The position numbers were made by a program, and so were the translations under genes. Positions 53,560 through 61,433 of a stretch of 64,000 nucleotides of DNA are shown here, piece after piece; the first letter of the stretch is position 1; every line of letters starts with the position of its first letter. The stretch covers positions 1 through 64,000 of the forward strand of contig JAPDDQ010000014.1 in the NCBI GenBank assembly GCA_027587225.1. Reading direction: 5' to 3'. The DNA is from Solirubrobacter taibaiensis (GTDB lineage: Bacteria > Actinomycetota > Thermoleophilia > Solirubrobacterales > Solirubrobacteraceae). Under the pieces are notes generated by a model. The model was not told the origin of the DNA. It did no database searches and saw nothing but the letters and a program-made list of their open reading frames with translations.

Positions 53560-53960
53560 GCGCCACCGAGAACCCAGTCCGCGACGAGATCTCCAAGGCG
53601 ATCTCCGAGCACGAAGTGATCCTCTTCATGAAGGGCCGCCCGGAGCAGCCGATGTGCGGCTTCAGCGCCCGCACGGTCGCCGCTTTGGACGCGCTCGGCG
53701 CCTCCTACGCGGCCGTGGACATCCTCCCGGACCCGCGCATCCGCCAGGAGCTGTCGGCCATCTCGAACTGGCCGACGATCCCCCAGCTGTTCGTCAACGG
53801 CGAACTGGTCGGTGGCTGCGACATCGTCACCGAGATGTATGAGACGGGCGAATTGGCCACCACACTCGGCATCGAGCCGAAGGCCGACGCGCCTGCGGAG
53901 GCCCCCGTGGCCTCGGAGCCGGGCGCCCCGCCCCTCCAGATCCGCAACGACCTCGCCTAA
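53556..53960 (+). CDS. Monothiol glutaredoxin (Grx4/CGFS type)
   Basis: This 134-residue monothiol glutaredoxin has active site CGFS at residues 34-37 (QPMCGFSARTV), the TIPQLFVNGELVGGCDIV glutathione-type region and WPTIPQ. The start is GTG 53556, overlapping the bolA stop. CGFS glutaredoxins store and hand over [2Fe-2S] clusters, usually with BolA. The Ala/Pro-rich C-terminal tail (about 108-134) is longer than in the E. coli protein. The next gene begins within or near this tail. Confidence 0.93.
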   Translation: MSATENPVRDEISKAISEHEVILFMKGRPEQPMCGFSARTVAALDALGASYAAVDILPDPRIRQELSAISNWPTIPQLFVNGELVGGCDIVTEMYETGELATTLGIEPKADAPAEAPVASEPGAPPLQIRNDLA

Positions 53961-54723
53961 GACCGGCTTCTTCGCTGTCGCGACGGCCGCACTGGCGGTC
54001 GTCGCCGGCAGCGGCAACGAGCAACCCGCACGCCGGACCGAGCCCAAGCCGCTCGTCGTGAGCGCGGGACTGCCCGCGGCCACGAAGTACGCCCAGCAGC
54101 GCGCCGGCACGGTCGCCTGGGCCGTGGCCACCGAGGACGGCCGAATTCGCGGCGCCAACCTCACCGTCCAGTTCCGCGCGGCGAGCATGGGCAAGGCGAT
54201 GCTGCTGGTGGCCGTGCTGCGCCACGCGGCGACCCGCCCGCTCACCACCCGCGAGCACGAGCTGCTGCGGCCGATGATCACCGAGTCCGACAACGACGCC
54301 GCGCGCGAGGTCTACGCGCAGTACGGCGGCGACGCGGCCTTCCAGTCCGTGGCGCGCGCGGCGCGGATGCAGCACCTCACCCCGGTCGGCGCGCCGTTCG
54401 AGGTCCGCATCACCGCCGCCGACCAGGCGCGCCTGTTCCTGCGCATCGACAAGCTCGTCCCGAAGCGCCACCGCGCCTATGCGCGTGAGCTGCTCGGCGG
54501 AATCATCAAGCCGCAGCGCTGGGGCATCGCCCCCGTCGCCGAGCGTCGTGGCTTCCACGTCTTCTTCAAGGCCGGGTGGCGCAAGGGCATCACCCACCAG
54601 GCCGCGCTGCTGGAGCGGGATGGCCGGCGAGTCGCGCTCGCGGTCCTCACGAGCGACGGGCCGAGTGTGGCTTACGGGCAAGCCACACTGGGAGGCGTCG
54701 CCGCGCGCGTGCTGAACCCATGA
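53839..54723 (+). CDS. Class A beta-lactamase-like serine hydrolase; start uncertain
   Basis: The catalytic domain of a serine penicilloyl-hydrolase-like protein is clear. SMGK holds the nucleophile (Ser-x-x-Lys, in RAASMGKAMLL), ESDNDAA the SDN loop and FKAGWRKG the KxG box. A hydrophobic signal-like segment (GFFAVATAALAVVAG) precedes it. No ATG, GTG or TTG lies between the Grx4 stop and this segment. The nearest upstream starts (ATG 53839, GTG 53812) lie inside the Grx4 gene in another frame, and the nearest downstream (GTG 54058) removes the signal. I list ATG 53839 with low confidence; a non-standard start is also possible. Confidence 0.65.
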   Translation: MRRANWPPHSASSRRPTRLRRPPWPRSRAPRPSRSATTSPKTGFFAVATAALAVVAGSGNEQPARRTEPKPLVVSAGLPAATKYAQQRAGTVAWAVATEDGRIRGANLTVQFRAASMGKAMLLVAVLRHAATRPLTTREHELLRPMITESDNDAAREVYAQYGGDAAFQSVARAARMQHLTPVGAPFEVRITAADQARLFLRIDKLVPKRHRAYARELLGGIIKPQRWGIAPVAERRGFHVFFKAGWRKGITHQAALLERDGRRVALAVLTSDGPSVAYGQATLGGVAARVLNP

Positions 54724-55403
54724 CCCGCATCGCCGTCATCCACCACCTCCAGCAGCCCTTCCTGGGCAACGCCGCCGCACCCCTCGGGGCGGTCGAGGAG
54801 CATTTCGGCGGCACGCTCCCGTCGCTGGACGGCCTCGATGGGCTCGTGTCCTTCGGGGGTGAGCAGGACGCGTGGGACCCAGCGCTCGCGCCCGAGGTGG
54901 AGCTGATCGCCGAGGCCGTGGAGCGCGAGCTCCCGTTCCTCGGCGTCTGCCTGGGCGCCCAGTTGCTCGCTCGCGCGACGGGCGGGGAGAACGTGCGGCT
55001 GCCCAAGCGGTTCGTGAGCTGGGAGCCGCTGACGGTGATCGCCGAGGACGAGGTCCTGGGCGCGATCCCGCCCGGAGCGCACGCGTTGCACTGGAACCAG
55101 GACGGCTTCGAGCCGCCGCCCGGCGCCGTCGAGATCTACGCACGGCCGAACGGCGGCCGCGCGGAGGGCTTCCGCGTCGGCCGCCGCGCGTGGGGCGTCC
55201 AGTTCCATCCCGAGGTCGACGGCGCAGCGGTCGACGGCTGGTACGCCGGATGGCCCTATGCCGTGACCGAGGCCGGGACCACCGTGGAAGACGCCCGCGC
55301 GGCGGACGCCCTCCATCTCCCCGATCAGGCGGCGCTCTCGACCGCGATCTTCGGGGCCTTCACGCGGGTCGTGCGAGCGAACGCGCGCTCGGCCCACGCC
55401 TGA
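54720..55403 (+). CDS. Class I glutamine amidotransferase-like protein
   Basis: This 227-residue stand-alone GATase1 domain has nucleophile Cys77 in FLGVCLGAQLLA and the His/Glu pair in VQFHPEVDG (H163, E165). It resembles GMP-synthase/YfeJ-type amidotransferase-like proteins; no synthetase partner is adjacent, so the ammonia acceptor is unknown. The ATG overlaps the stop of the beta-lactamase-like gene (ATGA). Its last 79 bases also code, on the other strand, for the end of the membrane protein at 55325. Confidence 0.87.
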   Translation: MTRIAVIHHLQQPFLGNAAAPLGAVEEHFGGTLPSLDGLDGLVSFGGEQDAWDPALAPEVELIAEAVERELPFLGVCLGAQLLARATGGENVRLPKRFVSWEPLTVIAEDEVLGAIPPGAHALHWNQDGFEPPPGAVEIYARPNGGRAEGFRVGRRAWGVQFHPEVDGAAVDGWYAGWPYAVTEAGTTVEDARAADALHLPDQAALSTAIFGAFTRVVRANARSAHA

Positions 55404-56035
55404 TCGCTCATCCGCGCGACCTTCACGCCGATCGAGCCGAACACGGCGAGGATGAGCAGCGCGCCGGCGACAGCCGGGACGAGGCCGGTGCCGGACACGA
55501 TCGGGAGCAGCCAGCCGGCGGTGAGGACGAACGGCGCCCAGCCACCGATGACGTTGGCCCGGTACGCCGCGACGGCCAGCACGACCGTGCCGACGAAGAC
55601 CGGGAGGATGCCGGTGATGAACATCACGGCGGGCGCCCAGCCGGAGGCGGCGGCGTCGGCGATCTTCACGGACTCGGCGCGCGGCAGCGCCTGTGCGAGC
55701 GCGAGGTCGTAGAAGTCGGTCACGAGCAGGCCGGGGAGCGTGGCCAAGCCGGCGACGGCGAGCAGGCCGCCGATGTGGGCGACCTTCGGCGTGGCCTTGC
55801 GGGCCAGGTGCATGATCCCGAGCGCGGCCGGGAGGAGCAGCACGAAGCCGAAGTGCAGCAGCGTGGCGGAGACGTTCGCCTGGCTCGCGTGAGCGGCGAG
55901 CGCGTCGTGGTAGGAGGCCGTCGTGGCCTCGTCCTCCCAGGGCGTGGCGATCATGCCGGCGAGAACGACGATCGGGCCGAGGAGGAGCGCGATCGCGGCG
56001 ATGAGACGAGAGAAGCGGCGGGGGTCAGAGAGCAT
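55325..56035 (-). CDS. Six-helix membrane protein, paralog of 57922
   Basis: This roughly 236-residue membrane protein starts at ATG 56035, 7 bases after a TAGCTT box; a longer start at 56071 lacks one. It has about six helices. It shares MLSDPRRFSRL, ATPWEDE, TTASYHDALAAH, GLLVTDFYDLAL and AEALPR-type motifs with the gene at 57922. The function is unknown; the family resembles uncharacterised DUF-type actinobacterial proteins. The two paralogs flank a two-component system on the opposite strand. The C-terminal end overlaps the amidotransferase gene by 79 bases antiparallel. Confidence 0.75.
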   Translation of the reverse strand: MLSDPRRFSRLIAAIALLLGPIVVLAGMIATPWEDEATTASYHDALAAHASQANVSATLLHFGFVLLLPAALGIMHLARKATPKVAHIGGLLAVAGLATLPGLLVTDFYDLALAQALPRAESVKIADAAASGWAPAVMFITGILPVFVGTVVLAVAAYRANVIGGWAPFVLTAGWLLPIVSGTGLVPAVAGALLILAVFGSIGVKVARMSDQAWAERAFARTTRVKAPKIAVESAA

Positions 56036-56042
56036 GCCGAGG

Positions 56043-56048
56043 AAGCTA
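56043..56048 (-). promoter_or_regulatory. -10 box TAGCTT, 7 bases before ATG 56035
   Basis: Minus-strand TAGCTT and a 7-base spacer to ATG 56035. The paralog at 57922 has the same arrangement (TAGCGT, 7 bases), which supports both internal starts. Confidence 0.5.
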
Positions 56049-56171
56049 CGGCCGGGTTTGTGAGCGGTCATCGCCCGCGGCGGCGATTCGCGATCCCCCG
56101 CGCGGCGGACGTCGCGATCATCCGCGCGGACGATGATTCAAGCCCCGCGCGCCGGTACCTTGCGGGCCACG

Positions 56172-57275
56172 ATGCGCCTGTCCCGTGCCCAGCAGATCGA
56201 CCTCGCGATCGCGCTCCCGATCCTGGCGCTCGGCATCCTCGAGGCGTTGGCGCGCGACAACACCGGCCGCTGGCTCGCGGCTGCCCTCGTGACCGGCGGC
56301 GCGGTCGCGCTGCGGCGGCGCTCACCGCTGCTCGCGCTGCTGGCGATCGTGCTCGGCCAGGTGATGGCCCACGACGCCACCTACGACACCGACCCGCTCT
56401 CCCCGTTCCTCGCCGAGCTGCTCCTGCTGTTCACCGTCGCCTACCAACTGCGGCTCCAGCCGGCCGCCCTGGGCCTGGCCATCGGGCTCGCCTACGTGTG
56501 GCTGGACTTCGCGTCCGGGCGAGACGTGGGGTTCGCGCAGGCCGTCGCGCAGTGCGGGTTCTACGTGCTGGCGTGGGCACTCGGGCGGCTGCTGCACGGG
56601 CACGAGTCCCGCCGGGTGGCGGCGGAGCGCGACGCCGCCGTGGCCGAGGAACACGCGCGGACGGCGGTTGCCGACGAGCGCGCGCGGATCGCGCGCGAGC
56701 TCCACGACGCGGTCGCGCACAGCGTGTCCGTGATGGTGCTGCAGGCGGGCGGGGTGCGGCGGCTGCTCAAAGACGACCCGACGCGTGAACGGGAGCGGGA
56801 GGCGCTGGCCGGCGTGGAGGAGACGGGCCGCCAGGCGGTCATGGAGCTCCACCGCATGCTCGGCATCCTGCGCAAGCGCGACGACGGCGCGGAACTTGCG
56901 CCGTCACCCAGCCTCGCGCGGGTTGGCGCGCTGGTCGAGCAGGTGCGCGAGGCCGGGCTCGACGCTTCGCTGAAGATCGAGGGCGAGCCCGCACCGCTCG
57001 CCCCAGGGCTGGACATGTCCGCGTACCGGATCGTGCAGGAGGCGCTGACCAACGCCATGCGGTACGCGCCAGGCGCGCGCGTCGCCGTCTCCGTGCGCTA
57101 CGGCCGCGACCTGCAGCTCGAGGTCCGCGACGACGGCCCCGGCCACGCGCCGTCGAAGGGCACCGGCCAGGGCATCGTCGGTATGCGCGAGCGCGCCGCG
57201 CTGTTCGGCGGCGAGCTCGAGGCCGGCCCGCTGCCCAGCGGCGGGTTTCGCGTGCATGCGAGGCTCCCGGCATGA
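56172..57275 (+). CDS. Sensor histidine kinase (HisKA_3 family)
   Basis: This 367-residue membrane kinase has about four to five N-terminal helices (residues 10-145), a HisKA_3 domain with phosphorylated H178 in ARIARELHDAVAHSVSVMV, and a C-terminal HATPase domain (N box VQEALTNAMRYA, DDGPGHAP and GIVGMRERAALFGG). No extracellular sensor is visible. The ATG follows a TACCTT box by 10 bases. The coupled response regulator begins at 57272. This is the second NarL-type two-component pair of the window. Its ligand is unknown. Confidence 0.93.
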   Translation: MRLSRAQQIDLAIALPILALGILEALARDNTGRWLAAALVTGGAVALRRRSPLLALLAIVLGQVMAHDATYDTDPLSPFLAELLLLFTVAYQLRLQPAALGLAIGLAYVWLDFASGRDVGFAQAVAQCGFYVLAWALGRLLHGHESRRVAAERDAAVAEEHARTAVADERARIARELHDAVAHSVSVMVLQAGGVRRLLKDDPTREREREALAGVEETGRQAVMELHRMLGILRKRDDGAELAPSPSLARVGALVEQVREAGLDASLKIEGEPAPLAPGLDMSAYRIVQEALTNAMRYAPGARVAVSVRYGRDLQLEVRDDGPGHAPSKGTGQGIVGMRERAALFGGELEAGPLPSGGFRVHARLPA

Positions 57276-57931
57276 CCGTGCGCGTCGTCGTCGCCGACGA
57301 TCAGATGCTCGTCCGGGCGGGCCTGAAGATGGTGCTGGACGCCGAGCCCGACATCGAGGTCGTCGGCGAGGCCGGGGATGGCGAGGAGGTGTTGCGCGTC
57401 GTCCGCAACACCAGGCCCGACGTCGTCCTGATGGACATCCGCATGCCGGTCTTGGACGGGCTGGAGGCCTCGCGCCGGCTGCTCGCCACCCCCGACCCGC
57501 CGAAGGTGCTCGTGCTCACGACCTTCGACGAGGAGGAGTACCTCTACGAGGCGCTGCGGGCAGGCACGAGCGGCTTCCTGCTGAAGGTCTCACCGCCGGA
57601 GCAACTGATCGCCGCCGTCCACACGGTCTCCGCGGGCAACGCGCTGATCGACCCCGCCGTGACCCAGCGCGTGATCGCCGCGTTCGGCCGCCGCGCCGCG
57701 GTCAAGCCCCCGCCGCGCGAGCTCGAGGAGCTGACCGCCCGTGAGCTCGAGATCCTCACCTTCCTCGCCCGCGGCCTGTCCAACCAGGAGATCGCGAACG
57801 CGCTGATCATCGGCGACGCCACGGTCAAGACCCACGTCGCCCGTGTGCTGATGAAGCTCGGCCTGCGCGACCGCGTCCAGGCCGTCGTCTTCGCCTACGA
57901 GCACGGCATCGTCGAGCCCGGTCAGGCGTAG
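57272..57931 (+). CDS. NarL/LuxR-family response regulator
   Basis: This 219-residue two-component regulator has receiver residues D9/D10, phospho-acceptor D55 in VVLMDIRMP and Lys in LLKVSPP. The C-terminal LuxR helix-turn-helix holds ELTARELEILTFLARGLSNQE and IGDATVKTHVARVLMKLGL. The start overlaps the kinase stop by four bases. Its stop lies 10 bases inside the convergent membrane-protein gene. Because paralogous membrane genes flank the pair on both sides, they are candidates for its regulon (inference). Confidence 0.94.
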   Translation: MTVRVVVADDQMLVRAGLKMVLDAEPDIEVVGEAGDGEEVLRVVRNTRPDVVLMDIRMPVLDGLEASRRLLATPDPPKVLVLTTFDEEEYLYEALRAGTSGFLLKVSPPEQLIAAVHTVSAGNALIDPAVTQRVIAAFGRRAAVKPPPRELEELTARELEILTFLARGLSNQEIANALIIGDATVKTHVARVLMKLGLRDRVQAVVFAYEHGIVEPGQA

Positions 57932-58602
57932 ACGGGCTCGCGCACGAACGACCGTTCCGCCCACCCCTGGTCGTCCATGCGGGCGACGATCAGGCCGATC
58001 CAGCCCAGTCCGGCGGTCATGAGCGCGGCGCCGAGGACGCCGAGGACCAGGCCGCCCGAGGAGGCGAAGGGCACGATCCAGCCCAGCGTGAGGAGGATCG
58101 CCGCCCAGATCGGTGCCACCCGCGCGCGCCAGACGGCGAACGCCAGCACGATCATCCCCACGAACACCGGGATCGTCCCGGTGAGGCTGATCAGCATCGG
58201 CGCCCAGCCGTCCAGCGCCGCGTCCGAGATCGGGACCGACTGCTCGCGGGGCAGCGCCTCGGCGAGCGCGAGGTCGTAGAAGTCCGTCACGAGCAGGCCC
58301 GGCAGCGTCGCCAGGCCGAAGATCGCGAGCAGCCCGCCGACGTGCGCGAGCTTCGGCGCGGCGCCCCGCGCCAGATGCATCAGCCCGAGTGAGGCCGGCA
58401 GCAGGAGCAGGAACCCGAAATGCAGCAGCACCGCCGCGATCTGCGCCTGCTCCGGATGCGCGGCGAGCGCGTCGTGGTAGGAGGCGGTCGTGAACTCGTC
58501 CTCCCACGGCGTCGCGGCCATCCCCGCGAGCACCAGCAACGGTGCAGCGAACAGCGCGAACACGGCCACGAGACGGGAGAACCGGCGGGGATCGGAGAGC
58601 AT
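57922..58602 (-). CDS. Six-helix membrane protein, paralog of 55325
   Basis: This roughly 226-residue membrane protein starts at ATG 58602, 7 bases after a TAGCGT box; ATG 58638 is a longer option. Its helices match those of the gene at 55325. MLSDPRRFSRL, MAATPWEDE, TTASYHDALAAH, GLATLPGLLVTDFYDLAL and DDQGWAERSF are shared. The identity looks well above 50 percent by eye, but I cannot compute it. Function unknown. It is likely that an ancestral gene was duplicated around the kinase/regulator pair. Confidence 0.75.
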   Translation of the reverse strand: MLSDPRRFSRLVAVFALFAAPLLVLAGMAATPWEDEFTTASYHDALAAHPEQAQIAAVLLHFGFLLLLPASLGLMHLARGAAPKLAHVGGLLAIFGLATLPGLLVTDFYDLALAEALPREQSVPISDAALDGWAPMLISLTGTIPVFVGMIVLAFAVWRARVAPIWAAILLTLGWIVPFASSGGLVLGVLGAALMTAGLGWIGLIVARMDDQGWAERSFVREPVYA

Positions 58603-58609
58603 GCCAGCG

Positions 58610-58615
58610 ACGCTA
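58610..58615 (-). promoter_or_regulatory. -10 box TAGCGT, 7 bases before ATG 58602
   Basis: Minus-strand TAGCGT with a 7-base spacer, the same arrangement as at the paralog 55325. It supports the internal ATG over the one at 58638. Confidence 0.45.
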
Positions 58616-58663
58616 CGGCTGCCCCGGCCGCCCGTCATCGTCCACTCGGTGCAGGGACCTCAA

Positions 58664-58690
58664 CCTAAAGAGGGACAGTCCCTCTTTAGG
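58664..58690. repeat. REP-like palindrome, 13-bp arms
   Basis: Arms CCTAAAGAGGGAC and GTCCCTCTTTAGG around a single A. It lies between the divergent membrane-protein and methyltransferase genes. It has the AAAG...CTTT form of the other copies but a GGGAC core. Confidence 0.85.
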
Positions 58691-58715
58691 AAACTTGCCT
58701 CGATGGCAATGGGAC

Positions 58716-58744
58716 TTGGCGGAAGGCGATCGGGTTTCTATCGT
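58716..58744 (+). promoter_or_regulatory. Promoter TTGGCG-17-TATCGT, leaderless
   Basis: TTGGCG and TATCGT are spaced by 17 bases; TATCGT is 7 bases before GTG 58752. It lies 25 bases downstream of the palindrome at 58664. Confidence 0.55.
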
Positions 58745-58751
58745 CGCTGCC

Positions 58752-59342
58752 GTGCCTGCTCCTGACGCCATCGCCTTCGTTCGTTCCGCCCTGCCGCCCG
58801 CGCCCGCGCGGGTGCTCGAGATCGGCGCTGGGGACGGCGCGCTCGCCGCGGTGCTGCGCGGTGCCGGGTACGACGTGACCGCCATCGACCCGCGGGGTGA
58901 GGGCGACGTGCTGCCCGTGTCGCTGCTCGACCTCGAAGCGGAGCCGTTCGACGCCGCCGTGGCGATGACGTCGCTGCACCACGTCGAGCCGCTCACCGAG
59001 TCGTTGGAGCAGCTCGCCGGGCTCCTGCGCCCGGGCGCGCGGCTGGTCGTCGACGAATACGACGTCGCGGCGCTCGACGAGCGCGCCGCCGCGTGGTGGC
59101 TGAACATCGCCGGCGAGGACCAGGACCCCGCGGAACACGTGGCGCACATGCGCCACCACATCTTCTCGGTCGCCCGCATCCGCACCGAGCTCGCGCCGTG
59201 GTTCGACGTGAGCGAGCCCGTCCCCGGCGCCTACCTGTACCGCCACAAGATCGGCTGGGACCACCGCGCCGAGGAGGAAGCGAAGATCGCCGCGGGCGAG
59301 ATCCCGGCGACCGGGTCCCGCTTCATCGCCATCCGGCGCTAA
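58752..59342 (+). CDS. SAM-dependent methyltransferase (class I)
   Basis: This 196-residue Rossmann-fold methyltransferase starts at GTG 58752. SAM-binding motif I is ARVLEIGAGDGALAAVLRGA, and post-I acidic residue DP lies in VTAIDPRGEG. The pattern DAAVAMTSLHHVEPLTESLE is typical of the UbiE/Methyltransf_11 type. The acceptor is unknown. A leaderless promoter precedes it. Its stop shares CTAA with the convergent PRC-barrel gene. Confidence 0.88.
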   Translation: MPAPDAIAFVRSALPPAPARVLEIGAGDGALAAVLRGAGYDVTAIDPRGEGDVLPVSLLDLEAEPFDAAVAMTSLHHVEPLTESLEQLAGLLRPGARLVVDEYDVAALDERAAAWWLNIAGEDQDPAEHVAHMRHHIFSVARIRTELAPWFDVSEPVPGAYLYRHKIGWDHRAEEEAKIAAGEIPATGSRFIAIRR

Positions 59343-59692
59343 CGCTTGGCGAGGCGGCGCGCGCCCTCGCCGGCGGGCGCGTAGTCCATCGAGTAGTGCT
59401 CGTACGTCTTGGCCTCGTCGTCGAGTGTGAGCTCGGCGCCGGTGTCGAAGCTGGGCGCCTTCTTGAACACGGCCTTGCGCCGGTCCACGCGCACGTAGTC
59501 ACGTCCGACGCTCGCCCGCAGCAACGGCACGAGCGTCAGCGACTTGGACACGAGACCGGTCTTGACGGCGCCGAACACCGGCTCGTCGGTCTCGCCATCG
59601 AAGTAGATCTCCTCGAGCTTGCCGAGCTTCTCGCCGTTGGGATCGACGACCTCCTGGCCGCGCCAGTCTGCGATGTTCTCGACCGGGATCAT
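59339..59692 (-). CDS. PRC-barrel domain protein
   Basis: This 117-residue protein has an N-terminal PRC-barrel (about 1-75: ENIADWRGQEVVDPNGEKLG, KLEEIYFDGETDEPVFGAV), a small beta-barrel known from photosynthetic reaction centres and RimM. A short charged tail follows. In actinobacteria such proteins are often cytosolic or stress-related, with unknown ligand. It converges on the methyltransferase gene with a four-base overlap. It is read from its own start, 27 bases downstream of the ABC permease stop. Confidence 0.87.
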   Translation of the reverse strand: MIPVENIADWRGQEVVDPNGEKLGKLEEIYFDGETDEPVFGAVKTGLVSKSLTLVPLLRASVGRDYVRVDRRKAVFKKAPSFDTGAELTLDDEAKTYEHYSMDYAPAGEGARRLAKR

Positions 59693-59719
59693 GGGTCGTG
59701 AACTACCCAGCGTCGGCGC

Positions 59720-60574
59720 TCACAAGTCCCGGCGCTTGAACGCCCACAGCGCGACGGCGGCGATCGCGGCGAGATAGACCACCGTGTAGGGCCACAAGAG
59801 CGCGCCGAACTCCTGCGCGCCGCCGAACGGGCCGAGGTCGATCGCGAAGCGGTTGAACCCGATCGTGTCAGCCGTGATCTCGCTCAGCGCCGTCTGGTAA
59901 AGCGCCTCGAACGGCAGGATCCACGACGCGGTGCGCGAGACGTCCTCGAGCGTGTCCGAGTTCAGCGCCTCACCGATCTGGCCCAGCAGGCCCGCCGTCA
60001 GGCCGGCGCCGAAGAGCATGAAGATCGCGATGCCGTTCGCGGTGCTGGAGAGCAGGACGGACCCGCCGAGCGCGAGCGCCGCGATCACCGCCACCGCGAC
60101 CGCCATCTCGATCGCGGGCACGATCGTCCGGTCCGGCCACCAGTCGATGAAGCCGTTGGTGATGATCACCGACGCGATGAAGACGAATAGCGTGTAGACC
60201 ACGCACACGCCCGCCGCGGCCACGTAGCGCCCCGCGAGCAGCGTCCCGCGCCCGAGCGGGCGCACGATCATCGGCTGCAGCAGCCCGCGCTCGGCGTCAC
60301 CACGCACCGCGTTCAAGGTCAAGAAGACGGCGAGGATCGCGCCCAGGAACAGCGTCGCGAACATCGAGAGGCCGAGCAGCGTCGCGCCCGCGACGATCTC
60401 GCCGTCGACGCCCTGGGCGCCCGGGCCGAACTCGTCCACCTCGCGCGACACCCGCCAGACGCCGAGGCCGTACAACCCCAGGAACGCGACCGTCAGCAGC
60501 GCGACCACCACGAACACGCGCCGGCGCACCGACTCACGCAGGGCGAACCCCGCGACGATGCCGACGCCCCTCAT
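59720..60574 (-). CDS. ABC exporter permease (ABC-2 type)
   Basis: This 284-residue permease starts at ATG 60574, overlapping the ATPase stop (ATGA). Six membrane segments are present, with the ABC-2 pattern RGDAERGLLQPMIVRPLGRG in the first cytosolic loop. It pairs with the ATPase at 60571, and together they form a two-subunit exporter. The cargo is unknown; a sigma factor and YCII gene lie upstream in the same direction, so the transporter may belong to a stress operon. Confidence 0.9.
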   Translation of the reverse strand: MRGVGIVAGFALRESVRRRVFVVVALLTVAFLGLYGLGVWRVSREVDEFGPGAQGVDGEIVAGATLLGLSMFATLFLGAILAVFLTLNAVRGDAERGLLQPMIVRPLGRGTLLAGRYVAAAGVCVVYTLFVFIASVIITNGFIDWWPDRTIVPAIEMAVAVAVIAALALGGSVLLSSTANGIAIFMLFGAGLTAGLLGQIGEALNSDTLEDVSRTASWILPFEALYQTALSEITADTIGFNRFAIDLGPFGGAQEFGALLWPYTVVYLAAIAAVALWAFKRRDL

Positions 60575-61416
60575 CGCCCGCCGACCAGCTCGAGGTACAC
60601 GTCTTCGAGCGAGGAACGCAGGACGCGGATCTCGTACACGTCCTCCCCCTCGGCGACCAACTCGCGCACGATCCGCGGCAGGTCCTCGCGCGTGGCCTGC
60701 GCGAACAGCCGCACGCCACGTCCGGTCGTGACCTCCACCCCGCCCGCGTGCGAGAGCTCCGCCGGCGTGCCCGCCGCGACCACCTCGCCGCGCGCGATCA
60801 TGATCACGCGGTCGCACACGAGCTCCACCTCGCTCAGCAGGTGCGAGTTCAGGAGCACCGCGACGCCGCGGCTGCGCAGCGTCTCGAGCAGCTCGCGGAC
60901 CGTCCGCCGACCGGCCGGGTCGAGCGCGCTCGTCGGCTCGTCCAGCATCAGCAGCTTCGGGTCGCCGAGCATCGCCTGCGCGATCCCGAGCCGTTGCTGC
61001 ATGCCCTTCGACATCTGCCCGACGCGCCGGTCCGGCACCTCGCCGAGCCCCACGAGCTCCAGCAGGTCCCGGCGCTCAGTGGCCCCGCCGCGCGAGCCGT
61101 TGAGCTTCTGATGCAGCTGCAGCAACTCGTCCGCGCTGAGCCAGTCCGGGAACCGGAACAGCTCGGCCAGGTACCCGAGCTTGCGGTTGGCGGCGTTGGA
61201 GCCGGCGGGTTCGCCGACCACCTGCGCCGTTCCGCTCGTCTGCATCACGAGCCCGCACGCGATCTTCACGAGCGTCGATTTACCGGCGCCATTCGGGCCG
61301 AGCAGCCCGACGAGCTCGCCCTCGCCGACGGTGAGGTCAACACCTTTGAGCGCCTCGTTCGCGCCGTAGCGCTTGCGCAGTTCATGGATAGCGAGTGCTT
61401 CAGCCACGGCCGCCAT
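60571..61416 (-). CDS. ABC exporter ATP-binding protein
   Basis: This 281-residue ABC-2 ATPase has Walker [10 protein letters not shown], signature MSKGMQQRLGIAQ, Walker B LLMLDEPTSALDP and an H-loop NSHLLSE. A C-terminal accessory region (about 215-281) follows. It begins at ATG 61416, 17 bases after the sigma-factor stop, so the genes are likely transcribed together. It drives the permease at 59720. Export direction is a family property. Confidence 0.9.
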   Translation of the reverse strand: MAAVAEALAIHELRKRYGANEALKGVDLTVGEGELVGLLGPNGAGKSTLVKIACGLVMQTSGTAQVVGEPAGSNAANRKLGYLAELFRFPDWLSADELLQLHQKLNGSRGGATERRDLLELVGLGEVPDRRVGQMSKGMQQRLGIAQAMLGDPKLLMLDEPTSALDPAGRRTVRELLETLRSRGVAVLLNSHLLSEVELVCDRVIMIARGEVVAAGTPAELSHAGGVEVTTGRGVRLFAQATREDLPRIVRELVAEGEDVYEIRVLRSSLEDVYLELVGGR

Positions 61417-61433
61417 CCTGCCCGATCAGCCGG

